Shown in pieces: positions 11,988 to 20,247 of a DNA stretch of 64,000 nucleotides. Position 1 is the first letter of the stretch, and every line of letters starts with the position of its first letter. The notes beneath the pieces are model-generated. The model saw only the letters and a list, made by a program, of their open reading frames with translations. It made no database searches and had not been told where the DNA came from. Origin of the DNA: Streptococcus marimammalium DSM 18627 (GTDB taxonomy: Bacteria > Bacillota > Bacilli > Lactobacillales > Streptococcaceae); NCBI RefSeq assembly GCF_000380045.1, contig NZ_KB904360.1:1-64000 (forward strand). Reading direction: 5' to 3'. The position numbers were made by a program, and so were the translations under genes.

Positions 11988-12395
11988 AAATATATAATAC
12001 TTTTATTTTAACATAATTTAGATAAAAAAACATCTTCTTAATATAAGTATCAATTTAAAATAGCATTTCATCCATTATTGATTAAAATTATTACTTTACT
12101 TCAATGTATAAGTCAACTTGAAGAGAACAGCTAGTTGAGCTAGTAAACTAACAAATACTTCGCTCTATACTAAAATCACCATTATTAGCCAATCTTACGA
12201 TGAAATTAGCTTTTTCAACTAATTTTAATAAACAAAAAACCAATGAAGCTATCATTAAACTAAATTAAAACGTGATTGTTTTTACCATTATAACTGTTTT
12301 CTCAGTTTTTAAAATACTTTTTCAATCATATAAAATAATTTACCAAAATTTTACACTTAACAACCTTAAAAATCTATCTTTTTAATGCAATAAAT
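11988..12395. other. Long AT-rich intergenic stretch without a recognisable gene
   Basis: About 400 bases between yqeG and the terminator of the upstream lipoprotein gene. Apart from the yqeG promoter at its left end I see only short weak inverted repeats (for example CTAGTTGAGCTAG near 12130 and ATTAG...CTAAT near 12210). There is no open frame of note on either strand, no RNA motif I recognise and no mobile-element end. Confidence 0.6.
12005..12013 (-). promoter_or_regulatory. Extended -10 promoter for the yqeG operon
   Basis: On the minus strand TGTTAAAAT gives an extended -10 (TG-N-TAAAAT), about 30 bases before the yqeG start. No convincing -35 is seen. It is the best candidate to drive yqeG-rsfS. 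Confidence 0.5.
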
Positions 12396-12422
12396 ATCAC
12401 CACAAATTAATTTTGTGGTGAT
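12396..12422 (-). terminator. Terminator after the lipoprotein gene
   Basis: A perfect inverted repeat with 11-base arms (ATCACCACAAA / TTTGTGGTGAT) and a 5-base loop, 9 bases after the stop. Only a weak T-rich tail follows on the minus strand. Confidence 0.7.
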
Positions 12423-12430
12423 ACAAATTA

Positions 12431-13429
12431 TTAAGCTGCTGTTGCAATTAGTGCTTCAAGTTTCTGATATTGTTCCTCAGTTAAAAATTGGCGATAAAAC
12501 TCTAATTCTTTCATTAAATCTTCTTTAGAATAAAAAGAAAGATTATCTTTAATCTGATTGAATAGTTCTTGAAATTCTTCATCTGTTAATTCTGCTTGAT
12601 AAACTTCTGATGATATTATTTGTAACTCATCTAAACTAATGATTTTTGATGTGCTTGGTACTTTAGGAGCAATATATTTAACTTTTTTCGATACTATTTC
12701 AATAGTAATAGACTCAAAAGCGTTATCTAAACCTTCTGCCATCTTAAGATCAATAGTCACATTAGCGCTGCCATCTTTTTCTAATTGGTATGTAACCAAA
12801 CTGCTATCATCAATGTAAGCAGTCATCATGTTAAAATAAGTATTTGCTGAATCATCCTTAGACATGTCCTTAATCATTTCTAATAATTCCGATATTTTAA
12901 CTGTTAAAACAATAGCATCACCATCTTTTTTAAATTTTTTAGCATCAAGTTTTTTAAAACTATTTGCCAAGTCATTTGAATTTTCTACGTCATCAAAAAC
13001 ATGACCATAATCCTCACTAAAATCCGCAACATTGACATAACGATCCTTTATGTTGTCATTTTTTATACCTGAAAACATTCCCCAAAATTCGGCATTGATA
13101 TAAAAATCATCATTGGTGCCAATTACATCAAGTTTAGGGTAAGATGGGTCGAGTTGAGATAAATCAGAAGAGATTGAAAATATTTTATCTTTTAATGATT
13201 GAGAAACATTAAAGATGAAAACTTTATTTTTCAAGTTTTCCAATTCAGGCATCGCCACACCATCATTTGGTAGCTTAAGATCTGTCATTTTGACACTATG
13301 TATAAAACTTGTTTCTTCTTGTTTAAGATTATTATTATAACGTGAAATAAATTCGTCTCGAGGATTTTTTGAACAAGCTACAAGAAGAATCAGTAATGGT
13401 AAGAATAATAAAAATTTTAATTTTTTCAT
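12431..13429 (-). CDS. Lipoprotein of unknown function
   Basis: A 332-residue protein with a clear lipoprotein signal peptide: charged MKKLK start, hydrophobic core and lipobox LVAC with Cys at residue 19, so it should be anchored outside the membrane. I do not recognise a catalytic motif. The body alternates polar helices and strands and ends in a Glu/Gln-rich helical region (residues 265-330) with repeated LTDEEFQELF and LTEEQYQKLEAL motifs. It is monocistronic, with its own promoter and terminator. A (TA)8 tract fills the start of its predicted 5' leader. Housekeeping function cannot be claimed. Confidence 0.85.
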   Translation of the reverse strand: MKKLKFLLFLPLLILLVACSKNPRDEFISRYNNNLKQEETSFIHSVKMTDLKLPNDGVAMPELENLKNKVFIFNVSQSLKDKIFSISSDLSQLDPSYPKLDVIGTNDDFYINAEFWGMFSGIKNDNIKDRYVNVADFSEDYGHVFDDVENSNDLANSFKKLDAKKFKKDGDAIVLTVKISELLEMIKDMSKDDSANTYFNMMTAYIDDSSLVTYQLEKDGSANVTIDLKMAEGLDNAFESITIEIVSKKVKYIAPKVPSTSKIISLDELQIISSEVYQAELTDEEFQELFNQIKDNLSFYSKEDLMKELEFYRQFLTEEQYQKLEALIATAA

Positions 13430-13442
13430 TTTTTATCCTTTC

Positions 13443-13459
13443 TATATATATATATATAT
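13443..13459. repeat. (TA)8 dinucleotide tract in the lipoprotein leader
   Basis: Seventeen bases of pure alternating T/A lie between the -10 box (13464-13469) and the AAAGGA ribosome site of the lipoprotein gene. The predicted transcription start falls at or next to the tract, so its length could alter start-site choice or leader length. Confidence 0.85.
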
Positions 13460-13463
13460 CACT

Positions 13464-13492
13464 ATTATAACTATTATAAAGCGTTTTCACAA
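13464..13492 (-). promoter_or_regulatory. Promoter of the lipoprotein gene
   Basis: Minus strand -35 TTGTGA (13487-13492), 17-base spacer, -10 TATAAT (13464-13469). A second TATAAT lies 9 bases upstream (13473-13478) and may be an alternative. The arrangement is close to consensus. Confidence 0.75.
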
Positions 13493-13510
13493 GTTAAAAT
13501 TGAATAATTT

Positions 13511-13546
13511 AAAAAGATTGAAAGCTGGTTTACCTTCAATCTTTTT
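13511..13546 (-). terminator. Terminator after gatB
   Basis: A hairpin with 12-base perfect arms (AAAAAGATTGAA / TTCAATCTTTTT) and T-rich ends follows the gatB stop by 4 bases. The A/T-rich arms supply a U-run in the minus direction. Confidence 0.85.
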
Positions 13547-13550
13547 ATCA

Positions 13551-14984
13551 TTACAGTTTAGCTAATTCATCATTTAATAATCGTTGTGCTACTTGGGGGT
13601 TAGCTTGCCCTTTTGTGGCTTTCATTAATTGTCCAATCAATGATTTAGCAGCATTTTTATTACCTGATTTATAATCATTGAGAGCTTTTTCATTGTCAGC
13701 AAAGACTTCCTTAATAATTGGAATGAGTTGATCAGGACTTGAAATTTGAATAAGGCCAGCTGATTCAACATATTCTCTTGCACTACCACCATTTTTTGCA
13801 AGATGGACAAAAACTTTCTTTGCAATCTTAGAGGAAATAGTGCCATCTGCAATTAAACTTAGCATTTCAACAAGATTCTCAGGTGTTAATAATATATCAC
13901 TAATCGTCTGATTAACAGTATTTAAATACTGCGCTACCTCTCCTTGAAGCCAGTTGGAAACGAGTTTGGCATCACCTCCAATAGCAACTGCTTTTTCAAA
14001 AAAGTCTGATACAGCTTTTGTTGCCGTTAATTGCAAGGAATCGTAAGCTGATAAACCAAATTTTGTTGTGTATTTTTCACGACGTTGTTTTGGAAATTCT
14101 GGTAAGGTTGAGCGAACCGCTTCAATCCAGTTATCCTCAATTTCAAAAATTGGAAGATCGGGTTCAGGGAAATAGCGGTAGTCACTTGAACCTTCTTTTA
14201 CGCGCATTAGAATAGTTTCACCAGTCGATTCATCATATCGACGAGTTTCTTGTTGAATTTGACCACCTGAGCGAAGAATTTTTGCTTGGCGTTCCACTTC
14301 GTATTGAAGACCACGACGTACAAAGTTAAAGGAGTTTAAATTCTTCAACTCAGTCTTAGTTCCAAAGGCTTCTTGACCATATGGTCGTAAAGAAATATTA
14401 GCATCCACACGCATAGATCCTTCTTCCATTTTGACGTCAGAAATACCGGTATATTGGATGATTTCCTTCAATGCAATTAAATAAGCATAAGCCTCTTCAG
14501 GACTTCTCATATCTGCTTCAGAAACTATCTCAATCAAAGGTACCCCTTGACGATTGATATCTACATATGAATAACCTTCACTACCATGCGTGTTTTTACC
14601 TGCATCTTCTTCAAGGTGAGCACGTTCAATACGAATTGTTTTTTTCAAGCCATTTTCTAATTCAATCTCAATAGAGCCATTATAGCCAATTGGTTCATCA
14701 AATTGAGAAATTTGGTAGGCTTTTGGGTTATCTGGATAAAAATAATTTTTTCGGTCAAAATGCATCCTTTGATGAATATCCATATTTAGTGCTAGGGCTG
14801 CTTTAATCCCATAATCAATTACACCCTTATTCATCACTGGAAGAACACCTGGAAAAGCCCAATCAATAATATTGGTATTGGTGTTTGGGTCTTCACCAAA
14901 ATGGGCTGGGGCAGGTGAGAAGATTTTTGAATTTGTTTTTAATTCGACATGGACTTCAAGCCCAATAACTGTTTCAAAATTCAT
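13551..14984 (-). CDS. gatB: Aspartyl/glutamyl-tRNA amidotransferase subunit B
   Basis: Kinase and tRNA-binding subunit of GatCAB, which converts mischarged Glu-tRNA-Gln (and Asp-tRNA-Asn) to the amide form. The 477-residue protein opens with [14 protein letters not shown] and has the signature [14 protein letters not shown], then HLEEDAGK and [14 protein letters not shown]; the C-terminal YqeY-like tail domain is present. Its ATG overlaps the gatA stop by one base (TAATG), with GGAGGTG upstream. It is last in gatCAB. Confidence 0.98.
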   Translation of the reverse strand: MNFETVIGLEVHVELKTNSKIFSPAPAHFGEDPNTNTNIIDWAFPGVLPVMNKGVIDYGIKAALALNMDIHQRMHFDRKNYFYPDNPKAYQISQFDEPIGYNGSIEIELENGLKKTIRIERAHLEEDAGKNTHGSEGYSYVDINRQGVPLIEIVSEADMRSPEEAYAYLIALKEIIQYTGISDVKMEEGSMRVDANISLRPYGQEAFGTKTELKNLNSFNFVRRGLQYEVERQAKILRSGGQIQQETRRYDESTGETILMRVKEGSSDYRYFPEPDLPIFEIEDNWIEAVRSTLPEFPKQRREKYTTKFGLSAYDSLQLTATKAVSDFFEKAVAIGGDAKLVSNWLQGEVAQYLNTVNQTISDILLTPENLVEMLSLIADGTISSKIAKKVFVHLAKNGGSAREYVESAGLIQISSPDQLIPIIKEVFADNEKALNDYKSGNKNAAKSLIGQLMKATKGQANPQVAQRLLNDELAKL

Positions 14985-16450
14985 TACTTTTCACCTCCAA
15001 AAATGATTGGTTGTTGTTTATAGTAGTCTGTTGTTGCTTCAAAGGCTTGAGCTACTTGATAGATTATCTCTTCACTATATTTTGGTCCAATTAGTTGTAA
15101 ACCAACAGGTAACCCTTCAACAAAACCTGAAGGAATGGAAATAGCTGGAAGACCAGCAAGATTAACTGGAATAGTCAACAAATCAGCCAAATACATAGCT
15201 ACAGGATCATGACTTTGTGTCCCAAGACCATAAGCCACATCAGGAGCTGTTGGTCCAAGTATTAAATCATAATCAGCAAAAACTTGATGAAAGTCATTGA
15301 TAATTAAAGTCCTTACTTGACCAGCTTTTTTAAAGTAGGCATCATAATAACCTGATGATAAACTAAAGGTTCCAAGCATTATACGACGTTTCACCTCATC
15401 GCCAAAGCCTTCACTTCTAGTATTGATATAAACATCTTCAAGATTATTATAATTTTCCGTTCTAAAACCATAGCGAATACCATCAAAACGCTGTAAGTTT
15501 GAAGAGGCTTCTGAGGAAGCAATGATATAATAAACAGCAACACCATATTTACTATGGGGTAAACTGACCTCCTCAATGATAGCTCCTAGACTCTCTAAAT
15601 GTTTTGCTGCTTTTATAATATTATCTTTAACTGCAGGATTGATGCCTTCTCCCATATATTCTTTAGGAAGAGCAATCTTCATTCCTTTAATATTTTGACC
15701 AATTTTACTGGTGAAATCAGATACTTCTTTTTTAGATGATGTTGAATCTTTTTCATCAAAACCTGAAATGACATTTAATAACTGTGCATTTTCTTTAACG
15801 GTTTGTGAAAATGGACCAATTTGATCAAGAGAACTTCCAAAAGCAATTAATCCAAAACGAGACACACGCCCATAAGTAGGTTTCATACCAACAATACCAT
15901 TAAATGATGCTGGTTGACGAATTGAACCACCAGTATCAGACCCTAATGATAGACGTACTTGCCCTGAGGCAACTGCTGTAGCAGAACCACCTGATGACCC
16001 ACCAGGTACTTTAGTTGTATCCCAAGGATTTTTCGTAATTTTAAAGAAAGAATTTTCAGTTGAACCACCCATGGCAAATTCATCCATATTGGTTTTTCCG
16101 ATAATCACCATATCATTATTATAAAGCTTTTCAACACTTGTGGCATCAAAAATAGGCGTATAATTATGAAGCATCTTCGATGCTGCTGTTGTTAAAATAC
16201 CTTTTGTTGAAATATTATCTTTAATCGCTAAAGGAATACCACTCATGACATTATGGGGATCAATACCTTTTTCATCAATAGCTTTAGCTTGTTTTAGAGC
16301 ATCTTCTTCAGAAATAGTGATAAAACTACCAATTTTTTCTTCACGTTCTGAGATATCCTTAAGGGTTTCTTTTGTTAATTCAAGAACTGAAATATCCTTT
16401 GACACAAGAAGGTCATGTAATTCGTCGATTGTTTTGTGATTTAAAGACAT
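14984..16450 (-). CDS. gatA: Aspartyl/glutamyl-tRNA amidotransferase subunit A
   Basis: The amidase subunit of GatCAB: it hydrolyses glutamine to supply ammonia. The amidase-signature Ser-cisSer-Lys triad is visible: Lys in IPLAIKDNI (about residue 77), and the serines in PGGSSGGSA and [12 protein letters not shown] (about 152 and 176). Length 488 is standard. It overlaps gatC by one base in a TAATG junction and gatB likewise, so the three subunits are translationally coupled. Confidence 0.98.
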   Translation of the reverse strand: MSLNHKTIDELHDLLVSKDISVLELTKETLKDISEREEKIGSFITISEEDALKQAKAIDEKGIDPHNVMSGIPLAIKDNISTKGILTTAASKMLHNYTPIFDATSVEKLYNNDMVIIGKTNMDEFAMGGSTENSFFKITKNPWDTTKVPGGSSGGSATAVASGQVRLSLGSDTGGSIRQPASFNGIVGMKPTYGRVSRFGLIAFGSSLDQIGPFSQTVKENAQLLNVISGFDEKDSTSSKKEVSDFTSKIGQNIKGMKIALPKEYMGEGINPAVKDNIIKAAKHLESLGAIIEEVSLPHSKYGVAVYYIIASSEASSNLQRFDGIRYGFRTENYNNLEDVYINTRSEGFGDEVKRRIMLGTFSLSSGYYDAYFKKAGQVRTLIINDFHQVFADYDLILGPTAPDVAYGLGTQSHDPVAMYLADLLTIPVNLAGLPAISIPSGFVEGLPVGLQLIGPKYSEEIIYQVAQAFEATTDYYKQQPIIFGGEK

Positions 16451-16752
16451 TAAGCATTTCCTCCTTCATCAATTATAGTAGGCACTTTTATTAAACCATT
16501 TTCAGTTTCTGGTACATTTTTAAAGAGTTCGTCTCTATTGCAACCCTTAAAAGCAACATCTTCTCGCATAACATTTACTGTATCAGCCATTGTTGTTGTG
16601 ATAGCAACATCTGTTGTATCGACTTCATTTAACAATTCAACCATCTCCACTATTTTTGAGAGTGTCTTTGCAAATTCTTTTGTATCTTCGTCATTGAAGG
16701 CTAATTTTGACAATTTAGCGACATGACGTACTTCTTCTTCAGAAATTTTCAT
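16450..16752 (-). CDS. gatC: Aspartyl/glutamyl-tRNA amidotransferase subunit C
   Basis: The small 100-residue subunit that holds GatA and GatB together. It has the family start [17 protein letters not shown] and the C-terminal MREDVA...[16 protein letters not shown] block. It begins the gatCAB operon; GGAGG is about 11 bases before the ATG, somewhat far. Upstream are an extended -10 and two imperfect CodY-like boxes. Confidence 0.96.
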   Translation of the reverse strand: MKISEEEVRHVAKLSKLAFNDEDTKEFAKTLSKIVEMVELLNEVDTTDVAITTTMADTVNVMREDVAFKGCNRDELFKNVPETENGLIKVPTIIDEGGNA

Positions 16753-16786
16753 TTGTTACTAATCCTCCATTTGGTCTATCGTTAAA

Positions 16787-16795
16787 ATTATACCA
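16787..16795 (-). promoter_or_regulatory. Extended -10 promoter for gatCAB
   Basis: On the minus strand TGGTATAAT gives a perfect extended -10, about 35 bases before the gatC ATG. The matching -35 position (16810-16815) has little similarity to consensus, as is usual for extended -10 promoters. Confidence 0.65.
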
Positions 16796-16882
16796 TATTT
16801 TCTGATAGTTCGTCTTATGTTTCCAATATTTCCAGTGACCTCTCTTTTTAATCTTTTTCACTTTAAACATTTTCAGAAAAAA
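16796..16882. promoter_or_regulatory. Two imperfect CodY-like boxes upstream of gatC
   Basis: 16796-16810 reads TATTTTCTGATAGTT and 16868-16882 reads CATTTTCAGAAAAAA; each matches the CodY consensus AATTTTCWGAAAATT at 12 of 15 positions. The first overlaps the promoter spacer. In AT-rich DNA such matches can arise by chance, so this is a weak suggestion. Confidence 0.3.
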
Positions 16883-16907
16883 ACTTTTTTAATATGATGA
16901 AAGATTA

Positions 16908-16941
16908 AAAGTACTTTAATCACAAAGAATTAAAGTACTTT
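16908..16941 (-). terminator. Terminator after the nicotinamidase gene
   Basis: A perfect inverted repeat of 13-base arms (AAAGTACTTTAAT / ATTAAAGTACTTT) with an 8-base loop, 15 bases after the stop. The T-run is clearer on the plus strand, but no plus-strand gene precedes it, so I assign it to the minus-strand operon. Confidence 0.65.
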
Positions 16942-16956
16942 ATTTTTATCGATAAT

Positions 16957-17517
16957 CTAATCAACGATTTTAGCTCCTAAAACATGCTCAAAATGATTTA
17001 ATGCCCATTCATGATTTCTATTATCAATACTTGCTACACAAGACTTTGGAATTTCAATCTGATAACCTAGATTATAAGCATCAATAGCTGTATGTAACAC
17101 ACAAATATCAGTTAAAACACCAGTTAATACAACAGTATGAATCTTTCTTTCACGAAGACGAATATCAAGATCAGTGCCTGAAAAAGCTGAGTAATGACGT
17201 TTATCTATCCAAAAAACTTTGTTTGAATCTTTAATTTTTTCAAATAAATCATTTAATTTACCATACAACAAGCGACCTGATGTCTCTTTAATATTGTGAG
17301 GTGGGAATAATTTCATTTCTGGATGAAAAACATCATCTTCTGTATGATAATCAATAGTAAAGAAAATAAAATCACCATTATCATACGCCTCTTTCGTTTT
17401 TTCAACAATACTTATTTCAATGTTCTGAGCAGGTTTACCTGCTGTTAATTTACCATCGTCAGCAACAAAATCATAAGTATAATCAATTGAAATTAGAGCT
17501 TTTGTCATTTTATTCAT
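16957..17517 (-). CDS. pncA: Nicotinamidase / cysteine hydrolase (isochorismatase fold)
   Basis: Deamidates nicotinamide to nicotinate for NAD salvage. The Asp-Lys-Cys triad is visible: Asp in [11 protein letters not shown], Lys in [10 protein letters not shown], and Cys in [14 protein letters not shown]. Length 186 fits. Its ATG overlaps the last codons of codY (the codY end GAA-TAA lies inside ATGAATAA), so it is coupled to codY; an internal ATG three codons later is possible. The pairing codY-pncA is common in streptococci. Confidence 0.9.
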   Translation of the reverse strand: MNKMTKALISIDYTYDFVADDGKLTAGKPAQNIEISIVEKTKEAYDNGDFIFFTIDYHTEDDVFHPEMKLFPPHNIKETSGRLLYGKLNDLFEKIKDSNKVFWIDKRHYSAFSGTDLDIRLRERKIHTVVLTGVLTDICVLHTAIDAYNLGYQIEIPKSCVASIDNRNHEWALNHFEHVLGAKIVD

Positions 17518-18295
17518 AATCTTTCATTTTTTGAAAAATGCCATCATTAATGACCTTAAGATAGGTACCTTTCATCCCAAGAGAGCGACTCTCGATAATT
17601 CCAGCACTCTCTAGTTTACGAAGGGCATTAACAATCACACTTCTAGTAATACCGATACGATCAGCAATCACAGAAGCTGTCAATCGTCCTTCATTGCCAT
17701 CCAATTCATTTAAGATAGCTTTTATTGCTTTCATTTCAGAATAAGAAAGGGTGTTGATTGCCATATTGACAGCTGTCTGTTTTCTAACTGTTTCTTCTAA
17801 ATTTTCATTTTGTAAATTCAATAATTGAACACCTACAACGGTTGAAGCGATTTCACTCAAAACAAGTGCATCGTCTTCAAAAGGCTTATCATTTCTCCAG
17901 ATAATAAGAGTTCCTAGCCTCATTCCACCACTATAAATTGGTGTTAATGTGGTTAAACCATCAGGGTAAATATCTTTTGATTCTACTGGATAAACAGTTA
18001 ACGGACTACTGATTGGTAAATTGGCCACTGTATCAAATATACGATTAGCTGCTTCAACATAAGAATCTGGAAATTGATGTGATTCAAAAATTTCTTCTAC
18101 CCGATCATTATTTGTGCTATATTTCATCGCATAACCAAGCATGTGCCCAGTTGCATTTATTATACAAGCGTTACAGTCAATAATATCAGCTAATTGAGCT
18201 GCAGTGGTGTTATAAGGTAATTCTTCTTGAAGTTGATCAATAGCTTTCTGCAAAATTGATGTCATTCTTCTTGTTTTTGTAAGTAAGTTAGCCAT
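17510..18295 (-). CDS. codY: GTP-sensing global regulator CodY
   Basis: Represses or activates amino-acid metabolism, transport and virulence genes in response to branched-chain amino acids (and GTP in some species). The 261-residue protein has an N-terminal GAF domain (about 1-155) and a C-terminal winged helix-turn-helix: [20 protein letters not shown] at about residues 204-223. A near-perfect CodY box lies directly upstream of its promoter, implying self-control. It is followed by pncA with overlap and preceded by an aminotransferase gene on the same strand. Confidence 0.97.
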   Translation of the reverse strand: MANLLTKTRRMTSILQKAIDQLQEELPYNTTAAQLADIIDCNACIINATGHMLGYAMKYSTNNDRVEEIFESHQFPDSYVEAANRIFDTVANLPISSPLTVYPVESKDIYPDGLTTLTPIYSGGMRLGTLIIWRNDKPFEDDALVLSEIASTVVGVQLLNLQNENLEETVRKQTAVNMAINTLSYSEMKAIKAILNELDGNEGRLTASVIADRIGITRSVIVNALRKLESAGIIESRSLGMKGTYLKVINDGIFQKMKDYE

Positions 18296-18324
18296 AATCC
18301 ACTCTTTCTATAATAATCATTATC

Positions 18325-18370
18325 ATTATATCAAAGTGATATTCTATTTGCAAACAATTGTCAGAAAATT
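18325..18370 (-). promoter_or_regulatory. codY promoter with adjacent CodY box
   Basis: The minus strand has -10 TATAAT (18325-18330), a 17-base spacer and -35 TTGCAA (18348-18353). Two bases further upstream, 18356-18370, is AATTTTCTGACAATT, which matches the CodY consensus AATTTTCWGAAAATT in 14 of 15 positions. CodY bound here could interfere with or assist polymerase, and autoregulation of codY is known in streptococci. Confidence 0.8.
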
Positions 18371-18405
18371 TATATTATTTCAATGTTTGAGCTGACAATA
18401 GTTCC

Positions 18406-19620
18406 TTAACGACGATATTGATGTAAAAAACGCGTCATTTTTTCTTGTAATTCTGCTAATTCTTCCACTCTTGGTAAATAAACCACTCTGAAATGATCAG
18501 CATCTTTCCAATTGAAACCACGACCATGAACTAGAAGCACTTTCTCTTGTTTTAAAAATTCTAAAACAAAATTTTCGTCATCTTTAATATCATACATCTT
18601 TTGATCTATTTTAGGAAAAATATAAAGACCAGCTTTAGGTTCAACTGCAGATAGTCCAGGAATATCATTAATCGCTTTTGTTATAAAATTACGTTGTTCA
18701 AAAATTCGTCCACCTGGTAATAAAAGGTCATCAACAGATTGATAACCACCTAATGAGGTTTGAACAACTTGCTGTGCTAAAACATTTGAACAAAGTCGCA
18801 TATTTGACAACATATTTAGTCCTTCTATATAACCTTGAACATGGTCTTTTTTCCCTGAAAGGACCATCCAACCCACTCTAAAGCCAGCAATGCGATGCGA
18901 CTTTGATAAACCATTCATGGTTACCACAAACACATCCGGTGCAAGACTTGCAATTGGAATATGTTTTAGACCATCCATCACCATACGATCATATATTTCA
19001 TCAGAGAAAATGATTAACTCATGCTGCCTAGCTAATTCGACAATTGCTTCTAAAATATCCTTTGGATATAAAGCACCCGTCGGATTATTTGGATTAATGA
19101 GAATAATAGCTTTTGTTTTTGACGTGATTTTGGATTTCATATCTTCAATGTCTGGATACCACTCTGATTGCTCATCACAAATATAATGAACAGCATGACC
19201 ACCAGATAAACTAACAGCTGCTGTCCATAAAGGATAATCAGGCATAGGCACTAAAACTTCATCACCTTCATCAAGTAACCCTTGCATAGACATCGTAATC
19301 ATCTCACTAACACCATTTCCAATGAAAATATCTTCAATATCAATATTTGGAAATTTTTTTGTTTGACAATATTGCATAATTGCTTTACGAGCACTAAAAA
19401 TCCCTTTGCTGTTAGAATAGCCCTCACAATCTCTTGCATTCATAATGAGGTCTCGAATTACCTCATCAGGTGCAGTAAAGCCAAATTCTGCTGGGTTTCC
19501 AGTATTTAATCGTAAAATTTTCTTACCATCAGCAATCATACGATTAGCTTCGTCAAGAACTGGCCCTCTTATATCATAAGCAACATGTTCTAATTTAGAT
19601 GATTTTTCATATCGTTTCAT
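18406..19620 (-). CDS. Pyridoxal-phosphate aminotransferase (alanine/aspartate type, class I)
   Basis: A fold-type I aminotransferase of 404 residues, close to the AlaT/AspB group that moves amino groups between alanine, aspartate or glutamate and keto acids. The PLP-binding lysine sits in MNGLSKSHRIAGFRVGW (about residue 245), with the conserved ILINPNNPTGALY at about 173 and the Arg of DHFRVVYLP near the C-terminus. It lies directly upstream of codY, so CodY control of amino-acid metabolism is plausible. The precise substrate cannot be assigned. Confidence 0.9.
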   Translation of the reverse strand: MKRYEKSSKLEHVAYDIRGPVLDEANRMIADGKKILRLNTGNPAEFGFTAPDEVIRDLIMNARDCEGYSNSKGIFSARKAIMQYCQTKKFPNIDIEDIFIGNGVSEMITMSMQGLLDEGDEVLVPMPDYPLWTAAVSLSGGHAVHYICDEQSEWYPDIEDMKSKITSKTKAIILINPNNPTGALYPKDILEAIVELARQHELIIFSDEIYDRMVMDGLKHIPIASLAPDVFVVTMNGLSKSHRIAGFRVGWMVLSGKKDHVQGYIEGLNMLSNMRLCSNVLAQQVVQTSLGGYQSVDDLLLPGGRIFEQRNFITKAINDIPGLSAVEPKAGLYIFPKIDQKMYDIKDDENFVLEFLKQEKVLLVHGRGFNWKDADHFRVVYLPRVEELAELQEKMTRFLHQYRR

Positions 19621-19641
19621 AGTATTTACCTCGTGTTAAGT

Positions 19642-19670
19642 ATTATAGAACTAATTTTTAAAAAAGTAAA
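19642..19670 (-). promoter_or_regulatory. Promoter of the aminotransferase gene
   Basis: Minus strand -35 TTTACT (19665-19670), 17-base spacer, -10 TATAAT (19642-19647), followed by a CGAGGT ribosome site and the ATG at 19620. Confidence 0.65.
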
Positions 19671-19739
19671 ATAGCATTCATTTTTATTTTTTTAGATATA
19701 ACTGTTATCAAACTATTATCCCTTTTTTATTAAAAATTG

Positions 19740-19745
19740 TATAAT
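19740..19745 (+). promoter_or_regulatory. -10 box of the usp promoter
   Basis: A perfect TATAAT lies 28 bases before the usp ATG. The -35 region is AT-rich without a clear match. Confidence 0.5.
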
Positions 19746-19773
19746 AAAGATAGAAATAAAGGAGGTGCTTACT

Positions 19774-20211
19774 ATGACTTACCAATATAAACGCATTTTA
19801 GTTGGTGTTGATGGCTCACCCCAAGCGGAAATAGCTTTAAAAAAAGGGATACAGATTGCTATCAATGATAAGGCAGAACTTATTTTAGCCCATGTTATTG
19901 ACACTCGTGCTACTCAAAGTGTAGCTACTCTCGATGGTTTTGTTTTTGAACAATTAGAAAATGAAGCCAATCGTATTTTAGAAAAATACAAAGCCTTAGC
20001 AAAAGAAAGAGGGCTTGACAAAGTTGAAACTATCATTGAATTTGGGAATCCCAAAACACTTTTAGCAACTGAGATACCTGAAAAGGAAAACATAGACTTA
20101 ATTATGTTAGGAGCAACGGGTTTAAGTACCTTTGAACGATTACTAATTGGATCTTCTTCTGAGTATATTATGCGTCATGCTCCTGTTGATATTCTCATTG
20201 TTAGAAAATAA
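19774..20211 (+). CDS. Universal stress protein (UspA family)
   Basis: A 145-residue cytoplasmic Usp-fold protein that binds ATP or related ligands and is made under stress. The start RILVGVDGSPQAEIAL and the C-terminal phosphate-binding signature LGATGLSTFERLLIGSSSEYIM (G-x2-G-x9-GSS), spanning about residues 110-131, are intact. I use the ATG at 19774, eight bases after a strong GGAGG, and not the GTG inside that ribosome site. It is monocistronic and convergent with the HAD-fusion gene. Confidence 0.93.
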   Translation: MTYQYKRILVGVDGSPQAEIALKKGIQIAINDKAELILAHVIDTRATQSVATLDGFVFEQLENEANRILEKYKALAKERGLDKVETIIEFGNPKTLLATEIPEKENIDLIMLGATGLSTFERLLIGSSSEYIMRHAPVDILIVRK

Positions 20212-20213
20212 TA

Positions 20214-20247
20214 AAAATAGAGATTTCTATTTAGAAATCTCTATTTT
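20214..20247. terminator. Bidirectional terminator between usp and the HAD-fusion gene
   Basis: A perfect 15-base-arm hairpin (AAAATAGAGATTTCT / AGAAATCTCTATTTT) with a 4-base loop. A/T ends give U-runs both ways. The stop codon of the minus-strand gene (20227-20229) is inside the stem, so its last codons and terminator share bases. Confidence 0.88.

Noticed and set aside
11988..12395. Small RNA or riboswitch in the long gap upstream of yqeG
   Set aside because: Only short weak inverted repeats were found, without a terminator of its own or a recognisable motif.
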